A stretch of DNA of 64,000 bases from Sphingobium lignivorans (GCF_014203955.1 NZ_JACHKA010000001.1:2387001-2451000), one strand, 5' to 3'. Positions 23,984 through 34,233 are shown, counted from the first letter of the stretch. Translations and numbers: made by a program. Notes: generated from the letters alone by a model not told the origin.

Positions 23984-24883
23984 TCAGCCCGGCTCGCGCA
24001 ACCGCATCAGCCCTTCCTGCGCGACACTCGCCAGCAGGCGCCCGTCCCGCGCGAAGAAATGCCCGCGCGCAAAGCCCCGGCCATCGCCCGCGAAGGGACT
24101 GTCGGTTGCGTAGAGCAGCCAGTCCCCGCACTCCACGTCATTGTGCAGCCACAGGCTGTGATCGATGCTCGCGCTGATGACGCCGGGACCGGCGATCTGG
24201 AGGCCATGAGGCCGATAGGCCGTGCCGAGCAGGAACAGATCGCTCATGAAGGCGAGCAGAGCGCGCTGCAGCGGCTGGCCGACGCCGAGCGGTCCGCCCG
24301 TGCCGATGCGCATCCAGCATTCCGCGTGGGGCGCACGCATCTCGTCGAGCTGGCCGGACTGGATGGGCCCCACGGGACGGAACTCGATGGGGCTGGGCTG
24401 GGTCGCGATGGCACGAAGGGCCGGGCCAGCCGGAATATCGTAAGTCGCCAGCAATTCGCGCAAGCTACGCAGATCCTCGGGCGGTGGCACCTGAGGCATG
24501 GCACTCTGGTGCTCCGGCCCCCGCTCCCGGCGATGGAAGGACGCGATCATGTTGAAGATCGGCTTGCCCTGCTGGCGCGCGACCACGCGGCGATTGGAGA
24601 AGGCCCGCCCCTCCATGTCCGCCTCGACCGCGAAGTCGATCTCGTGATCCTCGCTGCCCGGCCGCATGAAATAGCAATGGAGCGAATGGGCCGGCCGGTC
24701 CTCCGGCACGGTGCGCGCGGCAGCCATGAGCGCCTGCCCGACGACCTGCCCGCCGAACACGCGCCCCACGCCGCCCGGCTTGCGCGCGCCCGTGAAATGA
24801 TCCTTCTCCTCGCCGGGCGTGACATCCAGCAAGCGAATGAGGGCCTGCGTCAGCCAGGCAACATCGGGCATCGGTTGGTTCAT
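23984..24883 (-). CDS. tesB: acyl-CoA thioesterase II
   Basis: A 299-residue double-hotdog thioesterase hydrolysing medium- to long-chain acyl-CoA. N-terminal hotdog: RVFGGQVVGQALMAAARTVP, HSLHCYFMRPGS and GRAFSNRRVVARQQGKPIFNM; C-terminal hotdog: LGTAYRPHG, ISASIDHSLWLHND (the catalytic aspartate region), DWLLYATDSPFAGDGRGFARG. Length and domain order match E. coli TesB. ATG 24883 (MNQPMPDVAWL) is the start; a longer frame reaches 24964. Single gene divergent from DUF952/trmFO. Confidence 0.93.
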   Translation of the reverse strand: MNQPMPDVAWLTQALIRLLDVTPGEEKDHFTGARKPGGVGRVFGGQVVGQALMAAARTVPEDRPAHSLHCYFMRPGSEDHEIDFAVEADMEGRAFSNRRVVARQQGKPIFNMIASFHRRERGPEHQSAMPQVPPPEDLRSLRELLATYDIPAGPALRAIATQPSPIEFRPVGPIQSGQLDEMRAPHAECWMRIGTGGPLGVGQPLQRALLAFMSDLFLLGTAYRPHGLQIAGPGVISASIDHSLWLHNDVECGDWLLYATDSPFAGDGRGFARGHFFARDGRLLASVAQEGLMRLREPG

Positions 24884-25003
24884 TCCTGCGTCTTCATTCT
24901 CATCGAAAAGCCCGGGACCGGGCATGGCCGGAGGAAAATGCGTCCATATCATAGGGCAAGGCAAGCGCTGGACGCATCGAGGCCCTTGCCGTAGCGTCCC
25001 GGC

Positions 25004-25354
25004 ATGACAGATTTCTTCGCTTTCAAGCTGCTGCCGCCCGAGGAATGGACCCGGTGGCGCGAATCAGGCACGTTCGAGGGATCGCCCGTCGACATCGCCG
25101 ATGGCTATATCCACCTCTCCACGCGGGATCAGGTGCGCGAGACGGCGGCCAAATGGTTCGCGCAAGTGGACCCCACCATCCTCGCCATGGTCGACCTGCA
25201 ACCGCTCGGCGATGTCGTGAAGTGGGAAGTCTCGCGCGGCGGCGCGCTGTTCCCCCATGTTTATGGCACCATTCCCCTTGGCGCCGTTGCCGGGCACAGC
25301 AAGTTGCGCCTAGGGCCCGACGGAAAGCACGTCTTCCCGGCAGGATTCGACTGA
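25004..25354 (+). CDS. DUF952 domain protein
   Basis: A 116-residue cytoplasmic protein of the DUF952 family: [19 protein letters not shown] at the start, [20 protein letters not shown] in the middle and [13 protein letters not shown] near the end. Members are related in fold to ADP-ribosyltransferase-like proteins and have no established function. It is followed after 1 nt by trmFO, so the two are cotranscribed. Confidence 0.88.
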   Translation: MTDFFAFKLLPPEEWTRWRESGTFEGSPVDIADGYIHLSTRDQVRETAAKWFAQVDPTILAMVDLQPLGDVVKWEVSRGGALFPHVYGTIPLGAVAGHSKLRLGPDGKHVFPAGFD

Positions 25355-25355
25355 C

Positions 25356-26714
25356 ATGACGCATCAGGTTCACATCATCGGCGGCGGCCTCGCGGGCAGC
25401 GAAGCGGCATGGCAGCTCGCGCAGGCGGGCGTGCGGGTCCGCCTTTCCGAAATGCGCGGCGCGGGCGACATGACGCCCGCCCACCAGACCGACGCACTGG
25501 CCGAGATGGTCTGCTCCAACAGCTTCCGCTCGGACGATGCCGACAGCAATGCCGTGGGGCTGCTCCATCAGGAGATGCGCGCGCTCGGATCGCTGGTAAT
25601 GGCGAAGGCCGACGCGGCGAAAGTGCCGGCCGGCTCCGCGCTGGCGGTGGACCGGGACCGGTTCGCGCAGGGCGTGACGCAGGCGATCATGGATCATCCG
25701 CTGATCGAGCTGGTGCGCGAGCGCGTGGACGGCCTGCCGGCGGAAGGGCTTACCATCGTCGCGACCGGCCCCCTCACCGCCCCCTCGCTGGCCGACGCGA
25801 TCGCCGGGGCCACCGGCCGCGACCAGCTCGCCTTCTTCGACGCTATCGCGCCGATCGTCCATGCCGAGAGCATCGATATGTCCATCGCGTGGAAGGCCAG
25901 CCGCTGGGACAAGGGCTCTCCCGATGGGGACGGCAAGGATTACATCAATTGCCCGATGGACAAGGCGCAATATGACGCGTTCGTCGCGGGGCTGCTGGCG
26001 GGACCGAAGACCGAATTCCGCCAGTGGGAAAAGGATACGCCCTATTTCGAGGGCTGCATGCCCATCGAGGTGATGGCCGAGCGCGGGCCGGAGACGCTGC
26101 GCCACGGCCCGATGAAGCCCGTGGGCCTCGACAATCCGCGCACCGGGCGCTGGCCCCATGCCGTCGTCCAGCTCCGGCAGGACAACGCGCTCGGCACGCT
26201 GTGGAACATGGTCGGCTTCCAGACCAAGCTCAAATATGAAGCGCAGGTGGAGTTGTTCCGGACCATTCCCGGCCTCGAGAATGCGCAGTTCGCGCGGCTG
26301 GGCGGGCTGCACCGCAATACCTTCATCCGCAGCCCCGAGCTGCTCGACGGCCAGCTGCGCCTGCGCGCCGCGCCGCACATCCGCTTCGCCGGGCAGATCA
26401 CCGGCTGCGAGGGCTATGTCGAGAGCGCGGCCGTAGGGCTGCTCGCAGGCCTCATGACCGCCGCGCAGATCGGCGGCGAAACGCTGGCCGCGCCGCCCGC
26501 CGAAACCGCGCTCGGCGCGCTGCTCGGCCACATCACCGGCGGCGCCGACGCAGGCAGCTATCAGCCGATGAACGTCAATTTCGGGCTGTTCCCACCCCTC
26601 GCGGACGATATCCGCAAGAAGGACCGCAAGCGCGGCTACACCGACCGTGCCCGCGAGGCACTGGCGGCGTGGCAGACGCAGGCGCTACGCAACAGGGTGG
26701 CGGTGAGCGCCTGA
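25356..26714 (+). CDS. trmFO: methylenetetrahydrofolate-tRNA-(uracil-5-)-methyltransferase TrmFO
   Basis: A 452-residue flavoprotein that makes m5U54 in the T-loop of tRNA using methylene-THF and FADH2, replacing the SAM-dependent TrmA. The FAD-binding [12 protein letters not shown] motif is at residues 7-18; [44 protein letters not shown] and [15 protein letters not shown] follow as in the family, with [24 protein letters not shown] and QMNVNFG-like [13 protein letters not shown] at the end. Length is typical. It overlaps no gene and is convergent with the EF-hand gene. Confidence 0.96.
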   Translation: MTHQVHIIGGGLAGSEAAWQLAQAGVRVRLSEMRGAGDMTPAHQTDALAEMVCSNSFRSDDADSNAVGLLHQEMRALGSLVMAKADAAKVPAGSALAVDRDRFAQGVTQAIMDHPLIELVRERVDGLPAEGLTIVATGPLTAPSLADAIAGATGRDQLAFFDAIAPIVHAESIDMSIAWKASRWDKGSPDGDGKDYINCPMDKAQYDAFVAGLLAGPKTEFRQWEKDTPYFEGCMPIEVMAERGPETLRHGPMKPVGLDNPRTGRWPHAVVQLRQDNALGTLWNMVGFQTKLKYEAQVELFRTIPGLENAQFARLGGLHRNTFIRSPELLDGQLRLRAAPHIRFAGQITGCEGYVESAAVGLLAGLMTAAQIGGETLAAPPAETALGALLGHITGGADAGSYQPMNVNFGLFPPLADDIRKKDRKRGYTDRAREALAAWQTQALRNRVAVSA

Positions 26715-26739
26715 TCGCACGGGCTGGACCTGCGAGCGG

Positions 26740-27231
26740 CTATTCCTCCTCGTCGCAGGCGCAGGTCTGTGCCGGGCGGGTGGATTTCTTCGCGGGTTTG
26801 GGCGCGGTCGTGGCGAATTCGGCGCGGGTGAGCTTGCTGTCGCCATTGGCATCGGCACCCGCGAAGCGATCGGACGTGCGCACGGCCCATTCCTCGAAGG
26901 AGAGGAGATTGTTCCCGTCCTTGTCCAGCTTGCGGAAAGCGGCGGCGCGACTGCCCATCATCTCGGCGCGACTGATGATGCCGTCGCGATTGCGGTCGTA
27001 ACGGTCGAAGCGCTTTTCCTCGCGCGTGCGGGGCGTCGCTTCCGGCACGCCGGGGGGCGGCTCGCCTATCGCCGCCGGATCACCCTCGCCGGGCAGAGCC
27101 GGTCCCTGCGCCCGCGCGCCGCCTTGCGCGATCAGCGGGCGCGCGGTGCGATCCGCCTCGCCCTGCCACCAGAACAGGCCTGCCGCGACCATCAGCAATG
27201 TCGCGATCGATCCCGCCAGAATGCGTCCCAT
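26740..27231 (-). CDS. EF-hand calcium-binding protein, membrane-anchored or exported
   Basis: A 163-residue protein with an N-terminal hydrophobic segment (GRILAGSIATLLMVAAGLFWW) that could be an uncleaved anchor, a proline-rich linker, then three EF-hand loops: DRNRDGIISRAEM, DKDGNNLLSFEEW and DANGDSKLTRAEF. The loops keep Asp at positions 1, 3 or 5 and Glu at 12, so calcium binding is plausible. A basic stretch (PKPAKKSTRP) and an acidic CACDEEE end close the protein. ATG 27231 gives the membrane segment; the upstream open frame is cysteine/proline-rich non-coding sequence. Role unknown. Confidence 0.8.
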   Translation of the reverse strand: MGRILAGSIATLLMVAAGLFWWQGEADRTARPLIAQGGARAQGPALPGEGDPAAIGEPPPGVPEATPRTREEKRFDRYDRNRDGIISRAEMMGSRAAAFRKLDKDGNNLLSFEEWAVRTSDRFAGADANGDSKLTRAEFATTAPKPAKKSTRPAQTCACDEEE

Positions 27232-27256
27232 GTCGGCTCCCCCCGAGGGGCAGAGA

Positions 27257-27949
27257 CTAGCCCCGCAGGGAGGCGCGCAGCAAGCGCCCATAATGCCGCA
27301 GCGTGAAGCCCGCCGCCGGCACGCGCCCGGCGCGCACGTCTGGCAGGGCGACGGCATGAGCCAGCCGCAAGGGCCGGAACAGACGCCCGGCGGGCAGGCT
27401 TGCCGGCCCCCCATTTTCCCCCGCGACTGCCAGGACCTGCCGGGCGAGCCCCGCATCGCTGACATGGCCGGCAAAATCCCAGAGCGCCCAGATAGCGCCC
27501 GCGCGGCTCAAGGGCTCCGCGTCCTCCCCCGAAGCGGGCTCCGCCTCGGCCGCCAGCAGGCCGAACAGCCCGCCGCCCCGCGCCAGGCCATGGGCCGCGA
27601 TATCCTCGGCGCTCAGGGCCTCGGGCGAAGCCAGCACGCGCCAGCCGTCGATCAGCCGCTCGGCTACCTGAGCCGCGGCGGGCGGCGCGATCGCGCGCCA
27701 GCGCTCGACGAGGGGCTCCCCGCCCCCCTTGTCCTTCTCCTGCCGCACCAGCACCCCTTCCCACCAGGCAAGGCGGATCGCCGTGATGGTCGGGTCTCCG
27801 CCCCGGCGCACCACCTGCGCGAGCCGCTGGTCGAACTGCCAGCAAAGCGCTTGCCACGGCCGGGCATCCGCCGGCGCATAAGCGAGCAGGAGGCGCTGCA
27901 GAGGGGGGAGGTCCAGCTCGGGCCCAAGGGTCTGCGGACTGCCGTTCAT
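27257..27949 (-). CDS. squalene/phytoene synthase-like protein (NDUFAF6-like)
   Basis: A 230-residue protein with the squalene/phytoene synthase fold: RLLLAYAPADARPWQALCWQFDQRLAQVV, RLAWWEGVLVRQ, RWRAI, LIDGWRVLASPE and RAGAIWALWDFA. The Asp-rich motifs needed for prenyl diphosphate chemistry are absent, so it is unlikely to make carotenoid or squalene. It matches better the short alphaproteobacterial proteins related to the mitochondrial complex I assembly factor NDUFAF6; that role is inference. It ends 25 nt upstream of the EF-hand gene on the same strand. Confidence 0.65.
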   Translation of the reverse strand: MNGSPQTLGPELDLPPLQRLLLAYAPADARPWQALCWQFDQRLAQVVRRGGDPTITAIRLAWWEGVLVRQEKDKGGGEPLVERWRAIAPPAAAQVAERLIDGWRVLASPEALSAEDIAAHGLARGGGLFGLLAAEAEPASGEDAEPLSRAGAIWALWDFAGHVSDAGLARQVLAVAGENGGPASLPAGRLFRPLRLAHAVALPDVRAGRVPAAGFTLRHYGRLLRASLRG

Positions 27950-28067
27950 ACCTGCTCAACCATCGCCGTTAGCCCTTTCTCTACCGCTGCAAGCTAGGGG
28001 AACCGGTGGCTCAGTGCGGAACGCGGGTTCCGGCCGGGCTGGCCTGAAGGGGGCGGTGAGGGCAATC

Positions 28068-30299
28068 ATGAAGCGCATTCGGGCAGGCGGTTCCTTGATG
28101 ACGCGGCTCGGCCGCGACGTCAGCGGCAATACCATCGCGCTTGCTGCTGCCGCCATGATCCCGCTCGCAGGGCTGATCGGCGGCGGCGTCGACATGAGTC
28201 GTCTTTATCTGACCAAGACGCGTCTGCAACAGGCTTGTGACGCGGGCGCGCTGGCCGGGCGCAAGGCGATGGGCCCGGGAAGCTGGACGACCGACGGCAC
28301 GACAAGCTCCCAGGCCAGAGCCAACGAGCTGTTCGCCGTGAACTTCAAGGAAGGCGCCTACGGCACGGGCGCGCTCAGCAAGGACTTCACCGAAGACAGC
28401 GGCACGGTGAGCGGGACGGCGAGCGTCGCCGTGCCCATGACGATCATGCGCATCTTCGGCATGACGGCCCGCACACTGACCGTGAACTGCACCGCGAAGA
28501 TGGAAATTCCCAACACCGACGTCATGTTCGTGCTGGACGTCACCGGATCCATGAACTGCGTCGCGGGCGACGCCGGCTGTTCGAACAATGGCAATGTGCC
28601 CGCCGCCGGAGCCAAGATCCTGGGCCTCAAGAGCGCCGTGAAGTGCTTCTATGAAGCCCTGCTCAAGGTGAACACGCCGGAAGTCTGCGGCAGCGACCCG
28701 ACCGGAACATCCTACACCCAGACCGCGCAGATCCGCATCGGCTTCGTGCCCTATTCCATCGCCGTGAACGTCGGCAAGCTGCTGCCGAACACCTATCTGG
28801 CGGACCAGTGGGACTATCAGTCTCGCGTCGCCAACGTAGAAACCGTCTATGCCTGGACGCTCGGCACCGAGAGCGGGAAATCCGCCTGGAGCAGCTGGTC
28901 GCCCACCAGCATGCCGAGCAGCTTCAATACCGCCAGCGGCTTTTCGGGCTGGTCTACGTCCAGTTCCAACGTGACGATCAACGGCAACACTTATGCGCGC
29001 CAGCGCTCCGACCGCACATCTTCCAACTGCACCGGCCTGAACACGCTGAGCGGCTCCAGCAGCACGCTGGTGGCGCGCACCGATGTTGCCGGCAACACAA
29101 GCTCCGGCCTGAGCGACACCAGCAACAATCCGCCCGTCCATCCCGCGAACAGCCAGACCCTGACCTATACCGACACCGAGCCCCACACGGTGACCGGCTA
29201 TCGCTATCGATGGAAAAGCGTCAACGGCACCAACAGCTGCTGGCTGGAGCGGGGCAGCGGCAGCTACGACAAGACGCGCACCCAGACCTCGACCCGGCCG
29301 ATCAACTGGACGACCTATGAAAACACGTTCCAGAACTGGACCTACCGGCAGGTCACGCATGACGTCTCCGGCCTAAAAGCCGGCGAAGCGAGCTGGAACA
29401 ATTCGGTCGCCCTGCCGCTGGCGACGACCAACGGCCCCACCGTGAAGCTCTCCGGCTCCAGCTCGAACACGACTCTCGCCTACGTCGCCAACACCAATGT
29501 CGCCTGGAATGGCTGCATCGAGGAGCGCCAGACGGTCAAGAACTCCGACGGGGACCCCAGCGACGAATGGAGCCCGATTCCGACGGCGGCCTATGACATG
29601 AACATCGATCTGGTGCCCAGCGCGGGCGTCGCGGGAAGCCACTGGGGGCCATTGCTGCCCAATGCCGTGTGGGGACGCTACTGGTCCGGCAACACCACCA
29701 GCGACGTGACCACCACCAGCAACCTCAACCGCAACTATTACACCTATTGCGGCACGGAAGCGAAGAAGCTGCAGACCTGGTACACCCCCGCCTCCTTCGT
29801 CTCCTATGTCGATTCGCTGCACGCGGAAGGAAACACCTATCACGACATCGGCATGATCTGGGGTGCCCGGTTCATTTCCCCGACCGGCATCTTCGCCAGC
29901 GACAACGCCGCGACATCGACCGGCGGCGCCATCCAGCGCCACATCATCTTCATGACCGATGGCGACACGATGTCCTACAATGACGACTATAACGCCTACG
30001 GCATCAGCTGGTGGGACCGGCGGCAGACCACTTACGCGCCCTCCAACTACAGCGGCACGAACAGCCACACCGCGCGGATCGTGAACGCACATCTCGCCGG
30101 CCTGTGCACGGCGATCAAGAACAAGAACATCACGCTCTGGGTGATCTCCTATGGCGGCGGGATCAACGAGGAAACGGAAGCGCGCTTGCAGGCCTGCGCG
30201 ACCAACGGCAAATATTTCAGCGCGAGCGACACCCCTGCCCTCATCGCGCAGTTCAAGCAGATCGCGTCCGAAATCGCGCAACTGAGGCTCACAAGCTGA
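28068..30299 (+). CDS. Tad-type pilus assembly protein with vWA domain (TadG-like)
   Basis: A 743-residue envelope protein. The N-terminus has the Tad/TadG pattern: GRDVSGNTIALAAAAMIPLAGLIGGGVDMSRLYLTK is one hydrophobic anchor followed by QQACDAGALAGRKA. Then a von Willebrand A domain with a MIDAS-type start DVMFVLDVTGSMN and later IIFMTDGDTM and LWVISYGGGINEE. Between these lies a long Ser/Thr/Asn-rich insertion of several hundred residues, typical of a secreted surface region. The ATG at 28068 is preferred to GTG 28014. It overlaps the next gene by one base (TGATG). Likely a minor component or assembly factor of a Flp/Tad surface system whose motor genes are elsewhere. Confidence 0.82.
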   Translation: MKRIRAGGSLMTRLGRDVSGNTIALAAAAMIPLAGLIGGGVDMSRLYLTKTRLQQACDAGALAGRKAMGPGSWTTDGTTSSQARANELFAVNFKEGAYGTGALSKDFTEDSGTVSGTASVAVPMTIMRIFGMTARTLTVNCTAKMEIPNTDVMFVLDVTGSMNCVAGDAGCSNNGNVPAAGAKILGLKSAVKCFYEALLKVNTPEVCGSDPTGTSYTQTAQIRIGFVPYSIAVNVGKLLPNTYLADQWDYQSRVANVETVYAWTLGTESGKSAWSSWSPTSMPSSFNTASGFSGWSTSSSNVTINGNTYARQRSDRTSSNCTGLNTLSGSSSTLVARTDVAGNTSSGLSDTSNNPPVHPANSQTLTYTDTEPHTVTGYRYRWKSVNGTNSCWLERGSGSYDKTRTQTSTRPINWTTYENTFQNWTYRQVTHDVSGLKAGEASWNNSVALPLATTNGPTVKLSGSSSNTTLAYVANTNVAWNGCIEERQTVKNSDGDPSDEWSPIPTAAYDMNIDLVPSAGVAGSHWGPLLPNAVWGRYWSGNTTSDVTTTSNLNRNYYTYCGTEAKKLQTWYTPASFVSYVDSLHAEGNTYHDIGMIWGARFISPTGIFASDNAATSTGGAIQRHIIFMTDGDTMSYNDDYNAYGISWWDRRQTTYAPSNYSGTNSHTARIVNAHLAGLCTAIKNKNITLWVISYGGGINEETEARLQACATNGKYFSASDTPALIAQFKQIASEIAQLRLTS

Positions 30300-30988
30300 T
30301 GACCGCCCGGCGCCTCCCCCTGCCCCGACGGCACCCGCGCGACATCGCAAGCGCGCAGGACGGCGTGACCATCGTCGAGTTCGCTCTCATCGCGCCGGCA
30401 CTGATGGTGCTGCTGCTGGGCGCGCTGGACGTGGGGCACACCCTCTACATGCAGAGCGTGCTGCAGGGGACGGTGCAGAAGGCGGCGCGGGATGGATCGC
30501 TGGAGTCGGCGGCAGGGACGGTAACGACGCAGCGCGATGCCATCGACACGATGGTGCGCGACCAGCTCCTGACGCTGAATCGGGCAGCCACGGTCAAGTT
30601 CAACCGGCGCTTCTACAAGACCTTCTCCGACGCAGCGGCCGCGAAGGCCGAGGAGTTCACCGACTCCGCGGTCGGCAGCCCCTTCCGCGACGGCAAATGC
30701 AACAATTATGAATCGTTCGTCGATGCCAACAACAATGGCCGGTTCGACCGGGACGGCGGCGATTCCGCCGACCGCGCGGGGGCGCGGGACAATGTCGTCT
30801 ACACCGTGACCATCCAATATGATCGCATGTTCCCCATCGACCGGCTGATCGGCGGCAATGGGCTAACGACCCTCAGCGCAGCGACGGTGCTCTCCAACCA
30901 GCCCTATGGCGACCAGTCGAGCACCGGCACGCCAACCGTCGCCCAGTGCGGCCTCGGCGCTCCCAATGTGGAAGCGCCCTCGCCATGA
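30299..30988 (+). CDS. TadE-family pseudopilin-like protein
   Basis: A 229-residue protein with a short basic N-terminus and the TadE motif GVTIVEFALIAPALMVLLLGALDVGHTLYMQSV (one transmembrane segment preceded by the conserved E in VEF), followed by an extracytoplasmic domain containing DANNNGRFDRDGGDS, a calcium-loop-like DxNxNGxFDxD stretch. The start ATG overlaps the stop of the vWA gene (TGATG), so translation is coupled. Minor pseudopilin candidates of this type are processed by a prepilin peptidase. Confidence 0.82.
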   Translation: MTARRLPLPRRHPRDIASAQDGVTIVEFALIAPALMVLLLGALDVGHTLYMQSVLQGTVQKAARDGSLESAAGTVTTQRDAIDTMVRDQLLTLNRAATVKFNRRFYKTFSDAAAAKAEEFTDSAVGSPFRDGKCNNYESFVDANNNGRFDRDGGDSADRAGARDNVVYTVTIQYDRMFPIDRLIGGNGLTTLSAATVLSNQPYGDQSSTGTPTVAQCGLGAPNVEAPSP

Positions 30989-31644
30989 TGCTGCGCCTGC
31001 GCCATGACATCGCCCGCCTGAAAGGCGACCGCAGCGGTCTCGCCGCCGTCGAATTCGCGTTGTCCGCGCCGGTCATCCTCACCATGTTCCTCGCGGGCGC
31101 GGAGCTGACCAACTTCGCCATCACCAAGATGCGGGTCAGCCAGGTGGCGCTGCACATCGCCGACAATGCCTCCCGCATCGGCACGAACAGCCTGCTCACC
31201 GCGCCCCAGATCAGCGAGGCGCAGATCAACGACCTGCTGATCGGCGCCAATCTGCAGGCGGGCAAGCTGCAGCTCGCGACGCGCGGGCGCGTGATCGTCT
31301 CCAGCCTCGAACCGATCGCCAATCCCAACCCGACCGGGAAGTTCAGGATTCGCTGGCAGCGCTGCTACGGGACGAAGTCCCATCCCTCCAGCTACGGGCT
31401 GCAGGGCGACACGAACCTGACCGGCATGGGACCGAGCGGCCAGCATGTGACCGCCCCGGACGGCGGCGGCGTGATCTTCGTCGAGGTTGCTTATGATTAC
31501 GAGCCGCTGATCTCGGACCGCTTCCTGCCCTCCAGCCAGATCAGGGACATCGCCGCCATGACCGTGCGCGACGACCGCGACTTCGGCGGCAACGGGGAAA
31601 TCGGCATCTACAACAGCGAAGGCGTGACGCCCTCCACCTGCTGA
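30985..31644 (+). CDS. TadE-family pseudopilin-like protein
   Basis: A 219-residue protein: basic N-terminus, then GLAAVEFALSAPVILTMFLAGAELTNFAITKMRVSQVALHIADNASRIG, the TadE hydrophobic segment with the conserved VEF glutamate and following amphipathic helix. The rest is an extracytoplasmic domain. The ATGATG start overlaps the previous stop codon by 4 nt, completing a three-gene translationally coupled unit. A frame extends upstream to 30946, without motif. Confidence 0.82.
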   Translation: MMLRLRHDIARLKGDRSGLAAVEFALSAPVILTMFLAGAELTNFAITKMRVSQVALHIADNASRIGTNSLLTAPQISEAQINDLLIGANLQAGKLQLATRGRVIVSSLEPIANPNPTGKFRIRWQRCYGTKSHPSSYGLQGDTNLTGMGPSGQHVTAPDGGGVIFVEVAYDYEPLISDRFLPSSQIRDIAAMTVRDDRDFGGNGEIGIYNSEGVTPSTC

Positions 31645-31687
31645 GCGCGCTCAAGCCGGGGAAAGCAGGGCATGGCCGAAACGATGA

Positions 31688-31717
31688 GCGCCGGTTCTGA
31701 CTGGATCAGACCGGCGC
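31688..31717. terminator. hairpin between the Tad unit and pdhB
   Basis: GCGCCGGT-t-CTGA and TCAG-ACCGGCGC form a 12-bp stem with one bulged T and a 5-nt loop, in the 100-nt gap between convergent genes. It could end transcription from both sides; no strong T-run is present. Confidence 0.55.
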
Positions 31718-31744
31718 CCTCGGATCGACAGATCGTGCCGATGG

Positions 31745-33160
31745 TCAGTCGCGATAGCAGACCTTCTTCGCGGCCGCGACGACGCGCTTCGCATCGATCA
31801 GCGCGGCCTTCTCGAGATTGGCGGCATAAGGCAGCGGCACATCCTCATTGGTAACGCGCAGCACGGGTGCATCGAGATCGTCGAAGCCCTGCTCCATGCA
31901 CACGGCCGCGATCTCGCTGGCGATCGAGCAGACCGGCCAGCCTTCCTCGACGGCGACGATGCGATTGGTCTTGGCAAGGCTCTCCAGCACCGTCTGCGTA
32001 TCCAGCGGACGGAGCGTGCGCAGGTCGATGACTTCGGCATCGATGCCCTCGGCGGCGAGCATCTCGGCCGCTTCCAGCGAGACGCCCACGCCGATCGAGT
32101 AGCTCACCAGCGTCACATCCTTGCCGGGGCGGACAATGCGGGCCTTGCCGATCGGCAGGACATGATCCTCGACCTGCGGCACATCGAAGCTGCGGCCATA
32201 GACCAGTTCGTTCTCGAGGAACACGACCGGATCCTCGCTGCGGATCGCCGCCTTGAGCAGTCCCTTGGCGTCCGACGAGTCATAAGGCGCAATGACGACC
32301 AGGCCCGGCACGCTGGCATACCAGGGCGCATAGTTCTGGCTGTGCTGCGCGGCGACGCGCGACGCGGCGCCGTTCGGGCCGCGGAAGACGACGGGGCAGC
32401 GCATCTGGCCGCCCGACATGTAATTGGTCTTGGCTGCCGAATTGATGATGTGGTCGATCGCCTGCATCGCGAAGTTCATGGTCATGAACTCGACGATGGG
32501 ACGCAGGCCACCCATGGCCGCGCCGGTGCCGACACCGGCAAAGCCATATTCCGTGATCGGCGTATCGATGACGCGGCGGGGACCGAACTCGTCGAGCAGG
32601 CCCTGCGTCACCTTGTAGGCACCCTGATACTCGGCCACTTCCTCGCCCATGACGAAGACGCGCGGATCCTTGCGCATCTCTTCCGCCATCGCGTCCCGCA
32701 GCGCCTCGCGCACGGTGGTCTTCTGGAAGGTCGTGCCTTCCGGCAGCGTGGGATCGGCCGCGGGCGCGGCCTTCGACACGGCCAGATTGCTGGTGCCGCT
32801 TTCGGCCTTGGGCGCGGCGCCCGTGCCGGACTCCGCTGCCTTCTGCTCGGCTTCGGGCGCCTCGGTCTTGGGAGCCTCGGCAGCGGCGGCGGCAGCGGCG
32901 GGTGCGGCAGCTTCCTCGCCCTCGCCCGACAGCATCGCGATCACCGTGCCGACCTTCACATTGTCGGTGCCTTCCGCGATCAGGATCTTCTCGATCGTGC
33001 CTTCGTCGACCGCCTCGAACTCCATCGTCGCCTTGTCGGTCTCGATCTCGGCCATGATGTCGCCGGCCTTGACCTCGTCCCCTTCCTTCACCAGCCATTT
33101 GGCCAGCGTGCCTTCTTCCATGGTCGGCGAAAGGGCCGGCATCTTGATCTCGACACCCAT
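31745..33160 (-). CDS. pdhB: pyruvate dehydrogenase E1 beta subunit with lipoyl domain
   Basis: A 471-residue protein. Residues about 1-80 form a biotinyl/lipoyl domain with lipoyl-lysine K43 in [13 protein letters not shown]; an Ala/Pro/Glu linker (about 80-140) follows, and residues about 145-471 are the E1-beta transketolase-like part ([62 protein letters not shown]). With PdhA it decarboxylates pyruvate using thiamine diphosphate. The lipoyl-E1beta fusion is known in alphaproteobacteria. ATG 33160 overlaps the pdhA stop by one base; an in-frame TTG lies at 33163. The E2 and E3 genes are not next to it. Confidence 0.95.
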   Translation of the reverse strand: MGVEIKMPALSPTMEEGTLAKWLVKEGDEVKAGDIMAEIETDKATMEFEAVDEGTIEKILIAEGTDNVKVGTVIAMLSGEGEEAAAPAAAAAAAEAPKTEAPEAEQKAAESGTGAAPKAESGTSNLAVSKAAPAADPTLPEGTTFQKTTVREALRDAMAEEMRKDPRVFVMGEEVAEYQGAYKVTQGLLDEFGPRRVIDTPITEYGFAGVGTGAAMGGLRPIVEFMTMNFAMQAIDHIINSAAKTNYMSGGQMRCPVVFRGPNGAASRVAAQHSQNYAPWYASVPGLVVIAPYDSSDAKGLLKAAIRSEDPVVFLENELVYGRSFDVPQVEDHVLPIGKARIVRPGKDVTLVSYSIGVGVSLEAAEMLAAEGIDAEVIDLRTLRPLDTQTVLESLAKTNRIVAVEEGWPVCSIASEIAAVCMEQGFDDLDAPVLRVTNEDVPLPYAANLEKAALIDAKRVVAAAKKVCYRD

Positions 33161-34233
33161 CAATACTGCTCCACCAGAACATCGGTATAGAGTTCGCCAG
33201 GCGCCGGCTCGGGCGAAGTCTCGGCAAAGTCGGCGGCCTCGCTCACGATCTTGCGGATCTGCGCGTCGATCGCCTTCATTTCGTCCTCGGCGACGCCAGC
33301 CTCGGCCAGCGCCTTCTTCACGCCCTCGATCGGATCGGACGTCTCGCGCACATGCTGCACTTCGTCGCGCGAGCGATATTTGGCGGGATCGGACATCGAG
33401 TGGCCGCGATAGCGATAGGTCTTCATTTCGAGGAGGATCGGCCCCTTACCGGCCCGGACCCATTCCAGCGCTTCCTGCGTGGCGCCCCGCACCGCGAGCA
33501 CGTCCATGCCGTCGACCTGGAGGCCGGGGATGCGGAAGCTCTCGCCGCGCCGGTAGAAATGATCCTCGGCCGACGAGCGCTGCACCGAAGTGCCCATCGC
33601 ATACTGGTTGTTCTCGATCACGTAGATGATCGGGAGCTTCCAGAGCGCGGCCATGTTGAAGCTCTCGTAGACCTGGCCCTGATTGGCGGCGCCGTCCCCG
33701 AAATAGGCGACGCACACGCCGCCATCCTCATTATATTTGTGGCCGAAGGCGAGACCGGTGCCGAGCGACACCTGCGCGCCCACGATGCCGTGGCCGCCGT
33801 AGAATTTGTGGTCGACGCTGAACATGTGCATCGAGCCGCCCTTGCCACGGGAAATGCCCGCCTCGCGACCCGTCAGCTCGGCCATGATGAGCTTGGGATC
33901 GATGCCATAGGCCAGCATGTGGCCATGGTCGCGATAGCCGGTGATGACGCTGTCCGCGCCCGGCGTCAGCGCCGACTGGATGCCGACGGCGACTGCCTCC
34001 TGACCGATGTAGAGATGGCAGAAGCCACCGATCAGGCCGAGGCCGTAAAGCTGGCCGGCACGCTCCTCGAAACGGCGGATGAGCAGCATCTGCCGATAGA
34101 ATTCGAGCAGCTCGTCCTTGCTGGCCTCGTAACTTTTCGGTTCGCCGGGACGCTCGCGATTATGATCGGCAGCGGGCGGCGGGGAGGACGCCGAAGAGGT
34201 CTTTCCCGATCGGCTGGAAGCTGGCTTCGCCAA
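33160..34233 (-). CDS. pdhA: pyruvate dehydrogenase E1 alpha subunit
   Basis: A 357-residue subunit. Signatures: [35 protein letters not shown], the thiamine-diphosphate motif [31 protein letters not shown], and [19 protein letters not shown] containing the regulatory-loop serine region. The start is TTG 34233, preceded by AGAAGGA. Upstream is ftsB, and further up eno, all on the same strand, linking glycolysis end, division and the PDH step as in other sphingomonads. Confidence 0.95.
   Translation of the reverse strand: MAKPASSRSGKTSSASSPPPAADHNRERPGEPKSYEASKDELLEFYRQMLLIRRFEERAGQLYGLGLIGGFCHLYIGQEAVAVGIQSALTPGADSVITGYRDHGHMLAYGIDPKLIMAELTGREAGISRGKGGSMHMFSVDHKFYGGHGIVGAQVSLGTGLAFGHKYNEDGGVCVAYFGDGAANQGQVYESFNMAALWKLPIIYVIENNQYAMGTSVQRSSAEDHFYRRGESFRIPGLQVDGMDVLAVRGATQEALEWVRAGKGPILLEMKTYRYRGHSMSDPAKYRSRDEVQHVRETSDPIEGVKKALAEAGVAEDEMKAIDAQIRKIVSEAADFAETSPEPAPGELYTDVLVEQY

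Noticed and set aside
31745-33160. PdhB lipoyl domain as a novel fusion
   Set aside because: The E1-beta/lipoyl fusion is an established feature of alphaproteobacterial pyruvate dehydrogenase.
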